From contig BMQD01000009.1 of NCBI GenBank assembly GCA_014647935.1, positions 215,441-279,440 of the forward strand: a stretch of DNA of 64,000 nt, given 5' to 3'. This document shows positions 1 through 8,955 of the stretch, one piece after another. Each line of letters begins with the position of its first letter. Within the stretch, counting starts at the first letter, position 1. The DNA comes from Planomonospora parontospora. GTDB lineage: Bacteria; Actinomycetota; Actinomycetes; Streptosporangiales; Streptosporangiaceae. The notes beneath the pieces are model-generated. The model made no database searches, was not told the origin of the DNA, and was given only the letters and a program-made list of their open reading frames with translations. The translations under genes and the position numbers were made by a program.

Positions 1-173
1 AGCGGCCCGCTCAGCGGCAGGGCGCAGCGCGGGCAACGCTCCTGGGGAGCGGTCAGGCGCACCCCGCATTCCGGGCACCTCGGCTCACCCGGCATGAAGG
101 CGGCGTCCGAGAGCGGGTCGGCGGAGCCCGGCAGCGGGTCGGCGGCGTCCGGCAGCGGGTCGGCGGGTTCCAT
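1..173 (-). CDS. Zinc-ribbon protein, N-terminal part (runs off the window)
   Basis: Reading leftward from an ATG at 173, the frame stays open to the window edge, giving 57 residues. It begins with a degenerate acidic repeat (ADPLPDA, ADPLPGS, ADPLSDA) and then has CPECG and CPRC knuckles spaced as in a double zinc ribbon (residues about 33-51). The repeat is also visible in the DNA. The function cannot be given because the rest of the gene lies outside the window; many actinobacterial membrane proteins start with such a ribbon. The gene is divergent from the PadR operon. Confidence 0.6.
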   Translation of the reverse strand, partial: MEPADPLPDAADPLPGSADPLSDAAFMPGEPRCPECGVRLTAPQERCPRCALPLSGP

Positions 174-331
174 GCCTTCACCATGCCGCCGGCCGGTCGC
201 CCGCCGCATCCGGCGGGCTACTCATCCGGGACTGAGTACTTCCGACGCGCCACCTGGAACAACCGCCTCCCGATCGAGCACCGCGGAGCCCGCGGACCGG
301 TGAGCCGACGCACCGTCTTCTGGACGTCGCA

Positions 332-376
332 GCAACCTAGGTTGCATCTCTAACTAGATGGCTGTAGTTTCTACAT
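332..376. promoter_or_regulatory. Palindromes upstream of the PadR operon (possible operators)
   Basis: The 279-base divergent spacer holds a perfect 14-bp palindrome GCAACCTAGGTTGC at 332-345 and a second inverted repeat, TGTAG-TTT-CTACA, at 363-375. PadR-family repressors usually bind AT-rich dyads near their own promoter, so autoregulation by the PadR gene 300 bases downstream is the natural guess. The link is inference from position. Confidence 0.45.
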
Positions 377-452
377 CGCGAAGACGACGACTCCTCCCGG
401 AGCCGGCCGCCGACGCAATCCCCCACCCGGCACCCACCAAGGGAGAGATCAG

Positions 453-674
453 ATGACCACCACGCAGTCCGGCTCCCCGGCCACCCCCGCCCGCAGCGCG
501 CTCTTCTCCGACAGGCGCTTCCAGCTCACCCTCGCCGCCTTCTGGATCCTCATGGCGGCCCGCACCCTCGTCAGCCGCCACGCCGACCAGGACCTCCTCT
601 CCGGCTTCCTCACCGGCCTCTTCGTCGTCACCGCCGTCGCCCTGGCCTGGCAGTTCGCGCGTGCCCGCCGCTAA
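453..674 (+). CDS. Small two-helix membrane protein, 73 aa
   Basis: A strong ribosome-binding site (AAGGGAGAG) precedes the ATG. The product has two hydrophobic segments, about residues 27-43 and 49-68, and ends in a short basic tail ARARR. It is the first gene of a three-gene operon: its TAA is four bases before the ATG of the PadR regulator. I do not recognise the family. The setting suggests a membrane protein controlled by the PadR repressor, like the HAAS protein downstream. Confidence 0.7.
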   Translation: MTTTQSGSPATPARSALFSDRRFQLTLAAFWILMAARTLVSRHADQDLLSGFLTGLFVVTAVALAWQFARARR

Positions 675-678
675 CCCC

Positions 679-1014
679 ATGACCGCCGACCGCCGCGCCA
701 GCTGGCTGAAGGGCGTCCTCGACCTGCTGGTCCTCGCCGGCCTCACCGAGGGCGAGAACTACGGCTACGAGATCGCCAAGGGCCTCGCCGAGATCGGCTT
801 CGACATCAAGGGCGGCACGCTGTACCCCGTGCTCAACCGGCTCGAGGAGGCCGGCCTGGTCACCGCGGAGTTCCGCGCCACCGAGCGCGGCCCCGGCCGC
901 CGCTACTACACCCTGACCCGGCAGGGCCGCGACACGCTCACCGAGCAGGGCGCGCTCTGGCTGGCCTTCGACGAATCCGTCCGTTCGGCACTCGCCCGGG
1001 GAGGCGTCAGATGA
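679..1014 (+). CDS. PadR family transcriptional regulator
   Basis: A 111-residue winged-helix protein of the short PadR subfamily. The N-terminus LKGVLDLLVLAGL, followed by YGYEIAK and the wing region GGTLYPVLNRLE, matches the family closely. The ATG at 679 is preferred because it starts at the usual distance from the first helix and sits four bases after the upstream stop; a GTG at 661 is an in-frame alternative. The stop overlaps the next ATG (ATGA), indicating translational coupling. Such repressors usually control the membrane or efflux genes beside them. Confidence 0.9.
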   Translation: MTADRRASWLKGVLDLLVLAGLTEGENYGYEIAKGLAEIGFDIKGGTLYPVLNRLEEAGLVTAEFRATERGPGRRYYTLTRQGRDTLTEQGALWLAFDESVRSALARGGVR

Positions 1015-1754
1015 CCACCGCCTACTTCGACCAACTCGCCGGGCACCTGCGCGGACACGGCATCCCCGAGGAGGAGATCATCACGACCGTCGACGACCTC
1101 GCCGCCTACGCCGCCGAGAGCGGCGCCGACCCGGAGGAGGAGTTCGGCCCCGCGGCCGGCTTCGCCGCCACCCTCGCCCCCGCCGCGCAGGAGACCGCCC
1201 CGGAGGGCGGCCCGGACCCGGCCGCCGAGACCTGGGTCTGGACCGCCGACGCCTTCCGGGACCGCGAATACCTGAACAGGTACGGCGAGCAGGGCTGGGA
1301 GGTCGAGCGCATCGACCACCTGGGCCGCTTCGTCAGCCGGCGCGACCCCGAGCGCCCGCTCCGCTGGGAGTACCGCCGCGAGACCGTGCTGCCGGCGAAG
1401 CACGGCGCCCTCGCCGAACGCCTCGCCCCGGACGGCTGGGAGCCCTGCGGCGGCTGGATGTACTTCCAGTACTTCAAGCGCCCCAAGGCCGTCTCCGAAG
1501 GGCTCGCGGGCGAGCTCGACGACGCCCCCGCCACGCCCGCCCGCCGGGTGTTCTTCGGCAGGCGCTTCTACGCCTTCATGGTCGTCTGGGTGCTCTACAT
1601 GGCCGCCCTCATCACCGGCATCGTGCTCGGCGTCGGCCCGCTCTCCGGCGGCGACCACGAGTTCGGCCCGGACTTCGTCGGGGGCGTCCTGGCCGGCATC
1701 GCCGTCGTCGTCCTCCTCGTCCTGATCACGCTCCGCCGGAGGCGCCGCCGCTGA
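1011..1754 (+). CDS. HAAS-domain membrane protein partner of PadR
   Basis: A 247-residue protein. The first 60 residues form a short helical domain (YFDQLAGHLRGHGIPEEEI, then the PEEEFGPAAGFAATL region), the pattern of HAAS domains that accompany PadR regulators and act as cytosolic sensor or partner modules. The middle contains two aromatic-rich stretches resembling DUF2812-like segments (GEQGWEVERIDHLGRF and DGWEPCGGWMYFQYF). Two membrane helices lie near residues 183-205 and 218-240, followed by an arginine-rich tail. It starts at the ATGA overlap with padR behind GGGGAGG. Confidence 0.8.
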   Translation: MTTAYFDQLAGHLRGHGIPEEEIITTVDDLAAYAAESGADPEEEFGPAAGFAATLAPAAQETAPEGGPDPAAETWVWTADAFRDREYLNRYGEQGWEVERIDHLGRFVSRRDPERPLRWEYRRETVLPAKHGALAERLAPDGWEPCGGWMYFQYFKRPKAVSEGLAGELDDAPATPARRVFFGRRFYAFMVVWVLYMAALITGIVLGVGPLSGGDHEFGPDFVGGVLAGIAVVVLLVLITLRRRRRR

Positions 1755-1797
1755 CCGGGCCCCCGGCGTGCACCCCACCGGGTACGGCGGCCGGGGT

Positions 1798-2976
1798 CTA
1801 CCGGGTACGGCGGGCGACGAAGACGATCGCGCCCGTGGCGCCGAAGGCCACGAGCAGCCAGAGCAGCACCGCCGAGACCGGCACGCCGGCGTCCTCCCCG
1901 CCGTCCTCGGCCGCCTCCGCCGTACCGGCCGGCTCCGTGCGCGCCGTACCGCTCCGCTCCGGGACCGGAGTGGGGGCGGGAGCGGCCGCCTCCAGGACCC
2001 GGTCGGGAAGCGGCACCAGGTGGACCGGGCTGTCCTCGCCCTCGGAACCGGTCAGCAGGGCCTTGCCGTCCGCGGTGTAGGCGATCGACTCGGCCTGCTC
2101 CAGCGGGGGCATCGGGACCCGGGCGAGCTGCTCGTCGAAGTCGCGGTAGACCGTCGCGGAGATGTAGGTCCGGACCACGAAGCTCGACCCGTCGGGCGCG
2201 TAGGCGGCGTCGGTCGCCATGATCGGCGCTGAGCCGACCTTGCGCAGCACGTTGACCCGCCCGGTGCGCAGGCGCTTCGGCGCCGCGTAGATCGCCCCGG
2301 CGAACTCCTTGGTCACGATGTACAGCCGCCCGGTCCGGGGATCGACCATGACGCCCTCGGCGTTGTGCCCGCCGTCCTCGTAGCGGAAGCGGTAGCGCAC
2401 GGCCGGGAGCACGGCGTCCTTCAGCGACGCGGGCTCGGCCACCTTGTAGACCGAGACGTCCGGCCAGGCTCCGTCGAAGTTGTCGCCGATGTCGGCGAAC
2501 CAGAGCACTCCGCGCCCGGTCGCCGGGTCCCTGGAGACCGCCATCCCCTCCCAGTCGCGGGCCGCCGCGCCCCGCAGGGTGAACGCCGCCCGGGTCTTCC
2601 CGTCGCCGCCGACCGCGAAGAAGACCGGTCCGGCCTCGCTGTCGTTGTGGGTGTAGTAGACGTCCTCATGGGTCGGCGAGACCGCCAGCCCGCTCGACTC
2701 GGTGATCCGCTCGTCCTCGAAGCGGAACAGGACCCGGTCCGCCTCCCGGCTCCCCGCCGGCTCCGTCGGCTCGGCCGCCGCGGCGCCGCCCGCGCCCGCC
2801 ACCGGCCCGGTGCCCGCCGCACCGGTCGCCGCCTCCGCTCCGCCCGCGCCCGCCACGGCCCGCGTGCCGGCCGGACGCTCCACCGCCCGCACGCCGGGCC
2901 CGGCGAACACCGCCGCCGCGACCACCCCGGCCGCGGCGAGCACCCGAATCAGGACTTCCCCCGGTCTGCTGCGCAT
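1798..2976 (-). CDS. Secreted or membrane-anchored beta-propeller-like protein
   Basis: A 392-residue protein with an N-terminal export segment (residues 8-30), a 45-residue Ala/Gly-rich linker, a beta-strand-rich body of about 270 residues and a C-terminal membrane helix (VLLWLLVAFGATGAIVFVA) ending in RRTR. Motifs such as ITESSGLAVSP, YYTHNDSE, DWEGMAV and WFADIGDN are typical of SdiA-regulated/NHL or WD40-like propellers in actinobacteria. It is probably displayed outside the membrane. No catalytic residues can be assigned. It is convergent with the PadR operon. Confidence 0.75.
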   Translation of the reverse strand: MRSRPGEVLIRVLAAAGVVAAAVFAGPGVRAVERPAGTRAVAGAGGAEAATGAAGTGPVAGAGGAAAAEPTEPAGSREADRVLFRFEDERITESSGLAVSPTHEDVYYTHNDSEAGPVFFAVGGDGKTRAAFTLRGAAARDWEGMAVSRDPATGRGVLWFADIGDNFDGAWPDVSVYKVAEPASLKDAVLPAVRYRFRYEDGGHNAEGVMVDPRTGRLYIVTKEFAGAIYAAPKRLRTGRVNVLRKVGSAPIMATDAAYAPDGSSFVVRTYISATVYRDFDEQLARVPMPPLEQAESIAYTADGKALLTGSEGEDSPVHLVPLPDRVLEAAAPAPTPVPERSGTARTEPAGTAEAAEDGGEDAGVPVSAVLLWLLVAFGATGAIVFVARRTR

Positions 2977-3074
2977 TCAGCCATCATGCCCCGGCGGCGG
3001 CTCGCACAGGCCCGCCCGCGGTGACCGGGTGACCCGGTCCAAGGAGTCGGCCCGGCCGCTCAGCTATCCAAATC

Positions 3075-3125
3075 TTTAGAAGCATAACCCTTAGAGATAT
3101 AGTTCTAAGGGGTGCACCTCTAAGG
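3075..3125 (+). promoter_or_regulatory. Promoter wrapped in an inverted repeat (operator) for the DUF234 ATPase
   Basis: An AT-rich island in GC-rich DNA. TTTAGA (3075-3080) and TATAGT (3098-3103) are spaced by 17 bases like -35 and -10 boxes. The -10 lies in the 8-base centre of a perfect inverted repeat, CCCTTAGA at 3088-3095 and TCTAAGGG at 3104-3111. A further copy of the half-site, TCTAAGG, overlaps the ribosome-binding site at 3119-3125. This geometry indicates tight repression. Confidence 0.6.
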
Positions 3126-3133
3126 AGACGACG

Positions 3134-4600
3134 ATGATCCTCAAGCCCGGACACGTCTTCGCGCGGGACGCGGAGTGGAGCGCGCTGAGCCGGTTCGCCG
3201 AGAGCACGGCGCCGAGCACCCGGCTGGGCGTGGTCAGCGGCCGTCGCAGGCAGGGCAAGACCTACCTCCTCAACGCCCTCACCGAAGCACTCGGCGGCTT
3301 CTACTTCGTGGCCGCCGACGACACCGAGACCGAAGGCCTCCGCAGGTTCGGGGAGGCGCTCGCCTTCCGCAGCGGCGGCGGGGGCCAGTACCACTTCGAC
3401 AACTGGGATCAGGCCCTCGACCGGCTGTACGCGACGGTCCAGGACGGCGTCATCGTCATCGACGAGTTCCCCTACCTGGCCAAGGCGAGCCCGGTCCTCC
3501 CCTCCCTGTTCCAGCGCGCTCTCGACCCGGGCGGCACGGCACGGCGTTCCGCGGCCAAACTGCTGCTCTGCGGGTCTGCGATGTCGGTGATGGGCGGACT
3601 CCTGGCAGGCAACGCACCGCTTCGCGGGCGGGCGAGCCTGGAACTCGTGGTGAACCCGATGGACTACCTCACCGCGGCCCGTTTCTGGGGCTGCGAGCAC
3701 GACCACGAACTGGCGGTCCTCCTGCACGCCGTCATCGGGGGCACTCCCGCCTACCGGCACGAGCTCGTCTACTCCGACGCCCCCTCCTCCCGTGAGGAGT
3801 TCGACGACTGGGTGGTCAGGACCGTCCTCAACCCCATGGTTCCGATCTTCCGGGAGGCCCGCTACCTCCTCGCCGAGGAGACCGACATCCGCGATCCCGC
3901 GCTGTACCACGCCGTGCTCGGGGCCATCGCCTCCGGGCACAACACCCGCGGCGGCATCGCGGGTTACCTGGGGCGCCCTTCCACCCACATCGGCCATCCC
4001 CTGACGGTGCTGGAGGACAGCCACCTGATCACCCGCGAGCAGGACGCGTTCGCCTCCGGCAGGTTCGTCTACCGGATCGCGGAGCCGCTCATCACGTTCT
4101 ACGAGAGCGTCATGCGGCGCACCTGGAGCTTCCTGGAACGCGGTCTCGCCGAGCAGGCATGGGCCGCGTCCCGCAGCGGCTTCCTCTCCCAGGTGGTCGG
4201 ACCGCACTTCGAGGAGCTGTGCCGGGAGTTCACCATCCGGAGCAGCCTGGAGTTGTTCGGCGAGCTTCCGGCTCAGGTGAGTTCCGGGACCGTGCCCGAC
4301 CCCTCCAGCAGGAAGTCCATCCAGGTGGACGTCGCCGCCCTCACCTCCGGCGAACCGGGCAGGCCCGCCCGGCTCCTCGCCCTCGGCGAGGCGAAATGGG
4401 GCAAGGTCATGGGCCTGCGCCACCTCGACCGGCTCCGCAGAGCGCGGGACCTGCTGGCGGTCAGGAAGTACGACACGGAGGGCACCCGGCTGATCTGCTA
4501 CGGCGGCGCCGGATTCGACGACGATCTCCGCACGGCCGCGGCGGCCGACGGCAGGATCGTCCTCGTCGACCTGCCGCGCCTGTACGGTCAGGCATCCTGA
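3134..4600 (+). CDS. DUF234-type AAA ATPase with C-terminal PD-(D/E)XK-like domain
   Basis: A 488-residue protein. A P-loop GRRRQGKT (residues 36-43) and Walker B VIVIDEF (106-112) place it in the archaeal-type ATPase/DUF234 family of STAND-like NTPases. A winged-helix-like region follows the ATPase (GGIAGYLGRPSTHIGHPL). The last 90 residues carry D399 (QVDV) and E419-A-K421 (LGEAKW), the spacing of a PD-(D/E)XK nuclease core, as in the DUF234 C-terminal domain. The ribosome-binding site is AAGGAG. The gene stands alone, convergent with a serine hydrolase. The role is unknown; possibly regulatory or defence. Confidence 0.85.
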   Translation: MILKPGHVFARDAEWSALSRFAESTAPSTRLGVVSGRRRQGKTYLLNALTEALGGFYFVAADDTETEGLRRFGEALAFRSGGGGQYHFDNWDQALDRLYATVQDGVIVIDEFPYLAKASPVLPSLFQRALDPGGTARRSAAKLLLCGSAMSVMGGLLAGNAPLRGRASLELVVNPMDYLTAARFWGCEHDHELAVLLHAVIGGTPAYRHELVYSDAPSSREEFDDWVVRTVLNPMVPIFREARYLLAEETDIRDPALYHAVLGAIASGHNTRGGIAGYLGRPSTHIGHPLTVLEDSHLITREQDAFASGRFVYRIAEPLITFYESVMRRTWSFLERGLAEQAWAASRSGFLSQVVGPHFEELCREFTIRSSLELFGELPAQVSSGTVPDPSSRKSIQVDVAALTSGEPGRPARLLALGEAKWGKVMGLRHLDRLRRARDLLAVRKYDTEGTRLICYGGAGFDDDLRTAAAADGRIVLVDLPRLYGQAS

Positions 4601-4618
4601 ACGGGGCTCCGGACCGGA

Positions 4619-5584
4619 TCAGCCGCCGATCCCCGCCAGGACCACCTCGTCGACCACGACCGCGGCGGTCGACTGGTCGGGCAGGTTGTACCGCCCCGCG
4701 GTGACGGCGACGACGAGGTCCAGCGCGGGCACCACGTGGATGCGCTGGCCGCCGTTGCCGAACGCGGCCGTCCAGCTGTCGCCCACGTACCACTGGTAGC
4801 CGTAGCAGGAGTCCTCGTCGATCCGCACGTGCGGGCTGAGCGCCGTCTCCAGCCAGGACTCCGGCACGATGCCGGCGCCCCGTTCCAGCACGAGCCGCCC
4901 GATCGCGAGAAGGTCGCGGGGCGTGAGCCGCAGCCCGGCGGCCGCCAGGGCCCTGCCGTCCGTGCCCGTCGTCCACTCGAAGCGCCCGATCCCCAGCGGC
5001 TCGAACAGCCTGGTCCGCGCGTAGTCCTCCAGCGCCGACCCCGTGCCCTTCTCGACGAGCCGCGCCACCAGCGCCGTGGCCCCGCCGCTGTAGGAGCGCC
5101 GCACGCCCGGCTCGTCCACGATCGGCCGCTCCAGGATGTAACGGAAGCGGTCGGGGGCGAACTCCATCGCGATCTCACTGTTGGCCGGGCTCGTGTAGGG
5201 CACGTCCTCGTTCCACTCCAGGCCGAGCGTCATGGTGAGCGCGTGCTCGACGGTCAGTGCGGCGCGGCGGGGATCCCCGGCGAGGTCGGGGTATTCGGGG
5301 AAGTGCCGCAGCAGCGGCTCTCCGGGCTCCGGCACCCGGCCCTCACCCAGGGCGATGCCGTACAGCAGGCCGACGACGCTCTTGGTGACCGAGCGGACGT
5401 CGTGGAGGGTGTCCGGGGTGAAGCGCACGTGGCCGAGGGGCTCGTTCAGCCGGAAGTCCTCGCCCTCGCCGTAGTGCTCCAGGACCACCTCGCCGCGGTG
5501 GACGGCGACGACACCGTGGAGGTCCGGCACCCTGCCCCGGTCGGCGGCGCGGGCGAGACGGTCGGCGAGCGCGTCAGCAGTCAT
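4619..5584 (-). CDS. Serine hydrolase, class C beta-lactamase family
   Basis: A 321-residue protein with the beta-lactamase/penicillin-binding fold motifs: S65-V-T-K68 (nucleophile and base), Y165-S-G in place of YxN, and a GNGG motif near the C-terminus where KTG or HxG is found. There is no signal peptide, so it is probably a cytoplasmic esterase or amidase-like member and not an exported beta-lactamase. It starts at the ATG at 5584. The substrate cannot be told from sequence. Confidence 0.85.
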   Translation of the reverse strand: MTADALADRLARAADRGRVPDLHGVVAVHRGEVVLEHYGEGEDFRLNEPLGHVRFTPDTLHDVRSVTKSVVGLLYGIALGEGRVPEPGEPLLRHFPEYPDLAGDPRRAALTVEHALTMTLGLEWNEDVPYTSPANSEIAMEFAPDRFRYILERPIVDEPGVRRSYSGGATALVARLVEKGTGSALEDYARTRLFEPLGIGRFEWTTGTDGRALAAAGLRLTPRDLLAIGRLVLERGAGIVPESWLETALSPHVRIDEDSCYGYQWYVGDSWTAAFGNGGQRIHVVPALDLVVAVTAGRYNLPDQSTAAVVVDEVVLAGIGG

Positions 5585-5687
5585 GATCCTTTTCTAGCCT
5601 TTTCGCCACCCCGGCGCCACGCACGCGGTCGCGGGCCGGAGAGGGTGACCGGCCGTGTCCGACCGCCCCGGGACATCGCGTCCCGGA

Positions 5688-6575
5688 TCAGGAGACCCGG
5701 GACGGCGGGGCGCTCCAGGTGTCGCAGGCGGCCGGGGAGACCGTGCCGAGACCGCGCTCGAACCAGCGGACCCGGTTCGCGCCGGTGCCGTGGGTGCGGT
5801 ACCCGGGGTCGTCGCCCCTGGCCCGGAGCGTGTCGGACAGCGCCTCCCAGTCCCGCCCGGTGCGCGCCAGCGAGTGCCGCACGCCGCCCAGGAACACGCC
5901 CGCCAGGCAGTCCGCCTGCAGTTCGTAGCGGCGCCTGAGCCGTTCGCGCTCGGCCTCGGGGACTCCGCGGCGCTGGGCCCGGGTCTCGTAGGCGCGCCTG
6001 ATGCCGGTGAGGCTCTGCAGGTGGTGGCCGTACTCGTGGGCCGCCGTCCGCAGGGGGTACAGGTCGGTCCGGTCCTCGATCCACATGCCGGTGAGCGGGA
6101 ACACCAGCGTGGCCCGCTCGATGCAGTAGAGGGCGTCCACGTGGGGGTTCCTCACCCCGCACACGTACTCCGGGAGCTCCTCGTGGAAGCGCACGGCGGG
6201 TGCGCGGAACCTCAGCCCGGCCCGGGAGAAATGCGCGGACCATGCCCGGTCCAGGCACTTCACGGCCGCCGCGAGGTACTCGCGTGTCCGCGGGATCCCG
6301 CCCTCGGTGATGGGCGGCTCCGGGCACGACGTGGCCGCCAGCCTGCCGGTCCCCGCGAACGGGTTCCGCACCGGCGCGTTCTCCGCGGCCGGACGTCCTG
6401 CGGGCGCCTCGGCATGCACGGCCCCCGATGCGGCCTGCACGGCCCCTGGCGCGGCCTGTGCGGCCCCCGGCGGCAGGACGGCGAGGCACACGGCGGCGGG
6501 CAGGACCCACCGGACGAGGACGGCCGGGCGCCGGAGGGGCCGGAGGGAACCGGCACCGGACGGGAGGAGGCGCAT
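5688..6575 (-). CDS. Secreted neutral zinc metallopeptidase (YpfJ-like, PF04228)
   Basis: The ATG at 6575 gives 295 residues and a clear signal peptide (basic start, hydrophobic PAAVCLAVLPPGAAQAA). An Ala-rich linker with a threefold GA-rich repeat (residues 40-60) follows. The catalytic motif is H180-E-Y-G-H184, with the downstream helix YELQADCLAG supplying the third ligand; this matches putative neutral zinc metallopeptidases. The frame is open farther upstream but that stretch has no coding character. It is separated from the serine hydrolase by about 100 bases. Confidence 0.85.
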   Translation of the reverse strand: MRLLPSGAGSLRPLRRPAVLVRWVLPAAVCLAVLPPGAAQAAPGAVQAASGAVHAEAPAGRPAAENAPVRNPFAGTGRLAATSCPEPPITEGGIPRTREYLAAAVKCLDRAWSAHFSRAGLRFRAPAVRFHEELPEYVCGVRNPHVDALYCIERATLVFPLTGMWIEDRTDLYPLRTAAHEYGHHLQSLTGIRRAYETRAQRRGVPEAERERLRRRYELQADCLAGVFLGGVRHSLARTGRDWEALSDTLRARGDDPGYRTHGTGANRVRWFERGLGTVSPAACDTWSAPPSRVS

Positions 6576-6981
6576 GGCCGGACAGCCTACAACTCCCAAC
6601 AGAACGATCAGCGGGTCAGACGTCACCTGCAGATGATCGATGCGGTCGGCCCAATGGAGGCCTCGTTCATGTCGGTGCGAACTCTCCCGGCGGATGCGCA
6701 AGCGGCGGTACTCGTCGTGGTCGTAGCCGCAGGCGACCTCGCCGAACCACCGCGCCCGTTCGTGCGCGTCCATCTCGAGCCCGGCGCGACCGGATCGGCC
6801 TTCGACGGGCACGGGCCTGCCACGACCGGCGCCGCGCACCGGCAGGGGAGTGGACAGCGGCGTGAGCACCGGATTTCCCACCCTCGCTCTGCCACCGAAT
6901 ACCTCCGGCGGTGCCGCCGGTGGCCGATATCCAAAGAGACATCCGAGCCCGGGTGGAAAGCCAGAGGGAAGGAGCACCAGC
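6576..6981. other. 406-base divergent spacer between metallopeptidase and chemoreceptor
   Basis: No gene is supported here. It holds the promoters of both divergent genes and a GGCGG-rich hairpin (ACCTCCGGCGG/CCGCCGGTGG, about 6900-6922) some 60 bases before the chemoreceptor start. Open frames exist on both strands but lack ribosome-binding sites and family resemblance. I checked for a cyclic-di-GMP or cyclic-di-AMP riboswitch and did not recognise either. Confidence 0.4.
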
Positions 6982-8655
6982 GTGTTCACCAGCCAAAGCC
7001 GACGCCTGCGGCAGTCGACCATCAATAAAGCGGCCATCGGAACCCTTGTACTGTTCACCGGACTGCTGGTGCTTGCGGTGATGCTCGTCAGCTCCGCTGT
7101 GGCGGCGGAAAAAGCCGCCTATGACCGGCAGACCCAGTTCAGGACTCTGGGTCTGCAGCTGCAGTCCGCCTCGGACCGTCTCACCGACGAGGCACGCATG
7201 TACGCGGTCACCGCCGACCGCGCACACCTGGACAACTACTGGAACGAGATCACCGTCACCAGGACGCGCGATACCGCCCTGGCCCGGCTCAAGCAGCTGG
7301 GCGCCAGTCAGGAGGAGCTCGCGCTCGTCGACCAGGCCAAAGCCAATTCCGACGCGCTGGTCGATACCGAGTCCCGGTCTCAGCGCCTGGTTCTGGAAGC
7401 CTCCGGGACGGCTTCGGCCGATATGCCACCGGCCATCGCGCAGACCGAGCTCGATGCGGCCGATGAGGCGCTCAGCCCGGCCCGCAAGCTCGAGGTCGCA
7501 CGCACCATCATGTTCGACGCCACCTACGCCGCCGACAAGGCGGTCATCACCGGCCCGATGGACGAATTCCAGAAGCTGCTCAACGACCGCGCGGCACAGG
7601 CCGTCGAAGAGGCCAGCAGCACGACCGACACCTCGATCCGGCTGTTGATCGGGCTGGCCGTGCTGCTGCCCGTCGCGATGGGTGCGGTGCTGTTCCTGCT
7701 GCAGACGAAGGTCGGCGGCGTCATCGTCGCCTACACCGCCTCCTTGCGTAGCCGTGATCACAACGACCTGACCTTCCAGCTCGCCCCCGCCGGTACCCGG
7801 GAGCTGTCCGCACTGGCGGAGGCGTTCAACGACGAGCTGGCGCGCAAACGTGATCTGGTCCGCACCGTCGCCGACAGCGCCGACACGCTGGCTTCCTCCT
7901 CGCAGGAACTGTCGGCCACCAGCGAGCTGGTGGCCGACAGCGCCGATCGGGCGAGCGGTCGGGCCGCCGTCGTCAGCAGTACGGCTGAGCAGGTGGCGCA
8001 CAACGTCCAGACCGTGGCCGCGGCGGCTGAGCAGATGGGCATGTCGATCCGGGAGATCTCACAGAACGCCAACGAGGCCGCCCGGGTCGTCAACGACGCC
8101 GTCGCGATCGCCGAGCAGACCAACCAGACCATGAGCAAGCTGGGCGAGTCGTCGCAGGAGATCGGTGACGTCATCAAGGTCATCACCTCGATCGCCGAGC
8201 AGACCAACCTTTTGGCCCTGAACGCCACCATCGAGGCCGCCCGCGCCGGGGATGCCGGCAAGGGTTTCGCCGTGGTCGCCTCCGAGGTCAAGGACCTGGC
8301 CCAGGAGACCGCCAAGGCCACCGAGAACATCGCCGGCCGGATCGCGACCCTGCAAAGCGACAGCCGGGGTTCCGTCGAGGCGATCGCACAGATCACCGAG
8401 GTGATCGGCAAGATCAACGACTACCAGACCACCATCGCCAGCGCGGTCGAGGAGCAGACCGCCACGACCAACGAGATCAACCGCAGCGTCACCGAGGCCG
8501 CAACCGGAACCGGCGACATCGCGACCAACATCGCCGGAGTGGCCGAGGCCGCCCAGAACGCGGCCGGCGGTATCGACGAAGCCAAACGCGCCACGGCCGA
8601 ACTGGCCCGGATGGGCAGTGATCTGCAGGCGGTGATCGGACACTACCGATACTGA
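6982..8655 (+). CDS. Methyl-accepting chemotaxis protein
   Basis: The GTG at 6982 is behind AGGGAAGGAG and yields 557 residues. Membrane helix 1 is at residues 17-40, a helical extracytoplasmic sensor spans about 41-218, helix 2 is at 221-241, and a HAMP-like stretch follows. The rest is a long coiled-coil signalling domain with the conserved hairpin tip [18 protein letters not shown] near residues 404-421, where CheW and CheA bind. No che genes lie in the window. The use of less extreme GC than its neighbours (for example ctttt in the tip) is mild. Ligand unknown; a chemoreceptor is uncommon in non-motile actinomycetes. Confidence 0.95.
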   Translation: MFTSQSRRLRQSTINKAAIGTLVLFTGLLVLAVMLVSSAVAAEKAAYDRQTQFRTLGLQLQSASDRLTDEARMYAVTADRAHLDNYWNEITVTRTRDTALARLKQLGASQEELALVDQAKANSDALVDTESRSQRLVLEASGTASADMPPAIAQTELDAADEALSPARKLEVARTIMFDATYAADKAVITGPMDEFQKLLNDRAAQAVEEASSTTDTSIRLLIGLAVLLPVAMGAVLFLLQTKVGGVIVAYTASLRSRDHNDLTFQLAPAGTRELSALAEAFNDELARKRDLVRTVADSADTLASSSQELSATSELVADSADRASGRAAVVSSTAEQVAHNVQTVAAAAEQMGMSIREISQNANEAARVVNDAVAIAEQTNQTMSKLGESSQEIGDVIKVITSIAEQTNLLALNATIEAARAGDAGKGFAVVASEVKDLAQETAKATENIAGRIATLQSDSRGSVEAIAQITEVIGKINDYQTTIASAVEEQTATTNEINRSVTEAATGTGDIATNIAGVAEAAQNAAGGIDEAKRATAELARMGSDLQAVIGHYRY

Positions 8656-8690
8656 ACCGGTGGCACCCGGACTCGATCAACAACGTGACG

Positions 8691-8732
8691 GACGGTGGTG
8701 ATGGCACTCTGCGGGCCGCCATCACCACCGTC
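8691..8732 (+). terminator. Terminator hairpin after the chemoreceptor gene
   Basis: GACGGTGGTGATGGC (8691-8705) pairs perfectly with GCCATCACCACCGTC (8718-8732) around a 12-base loop, 36 bases after the stop codon. No T-run follows, which is usual in high-GC actinobacteria. The remainder of the 300-base spacer up to 8955 also contains an inverted GGTGCGCACC pair and no gene. Confidence 0.7.
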
Positions 8733-8955
8733 TCTGCGGGTGAGGCCCACTTCGCTCACCGCTGCCCGATGGGTGGCCACGCTGGTGCGCACCGCCTTCG
8801 CGCGGCCGGCCGCCGAGACGGTGCGCACCCCAGCGCACCTGGGTCATCGACGCCCTGGAAGCGAAGTATCCGGCCGCCGCGGAGCATCGGGACATCCGGC
8901 GTCTCCGGAAAAGGCACTCGCCTGGAGCGCGCTCCAGGTCCCTAATGTGGAACGC

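Noticed and set aside
906-1778. Long open frames on the opposite strand of most genes
   Set aside because: At about 73% GC, antisense and shifted frames stay open by chance. They are Arg/Gly/Pro-rich, lack ribosome-binding sites and overlap genes with clear families.
4619-5584. Antibiotic-resistance beta-lactamase
   Set aside because: There is no signal peptide, the YxN motif is YSG, and the neighbours give no resistance context; a serine hydrolase of the wider family is safer.
6600-6850. Open frame upstream of the metallopeptidase as N-terminal extension
   Set aside because: The signal peptide begins at the ATG at 6575. The upstream stretch shows no family resemblance and would hide the signal peptide.
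6850-6981. Cyclic-di-GMP riboswitch ahead of the chemoreceptor
   Set aside because: Chemoreceptor leaders sometimes carry one, but the conserved GEMM core words are not found.
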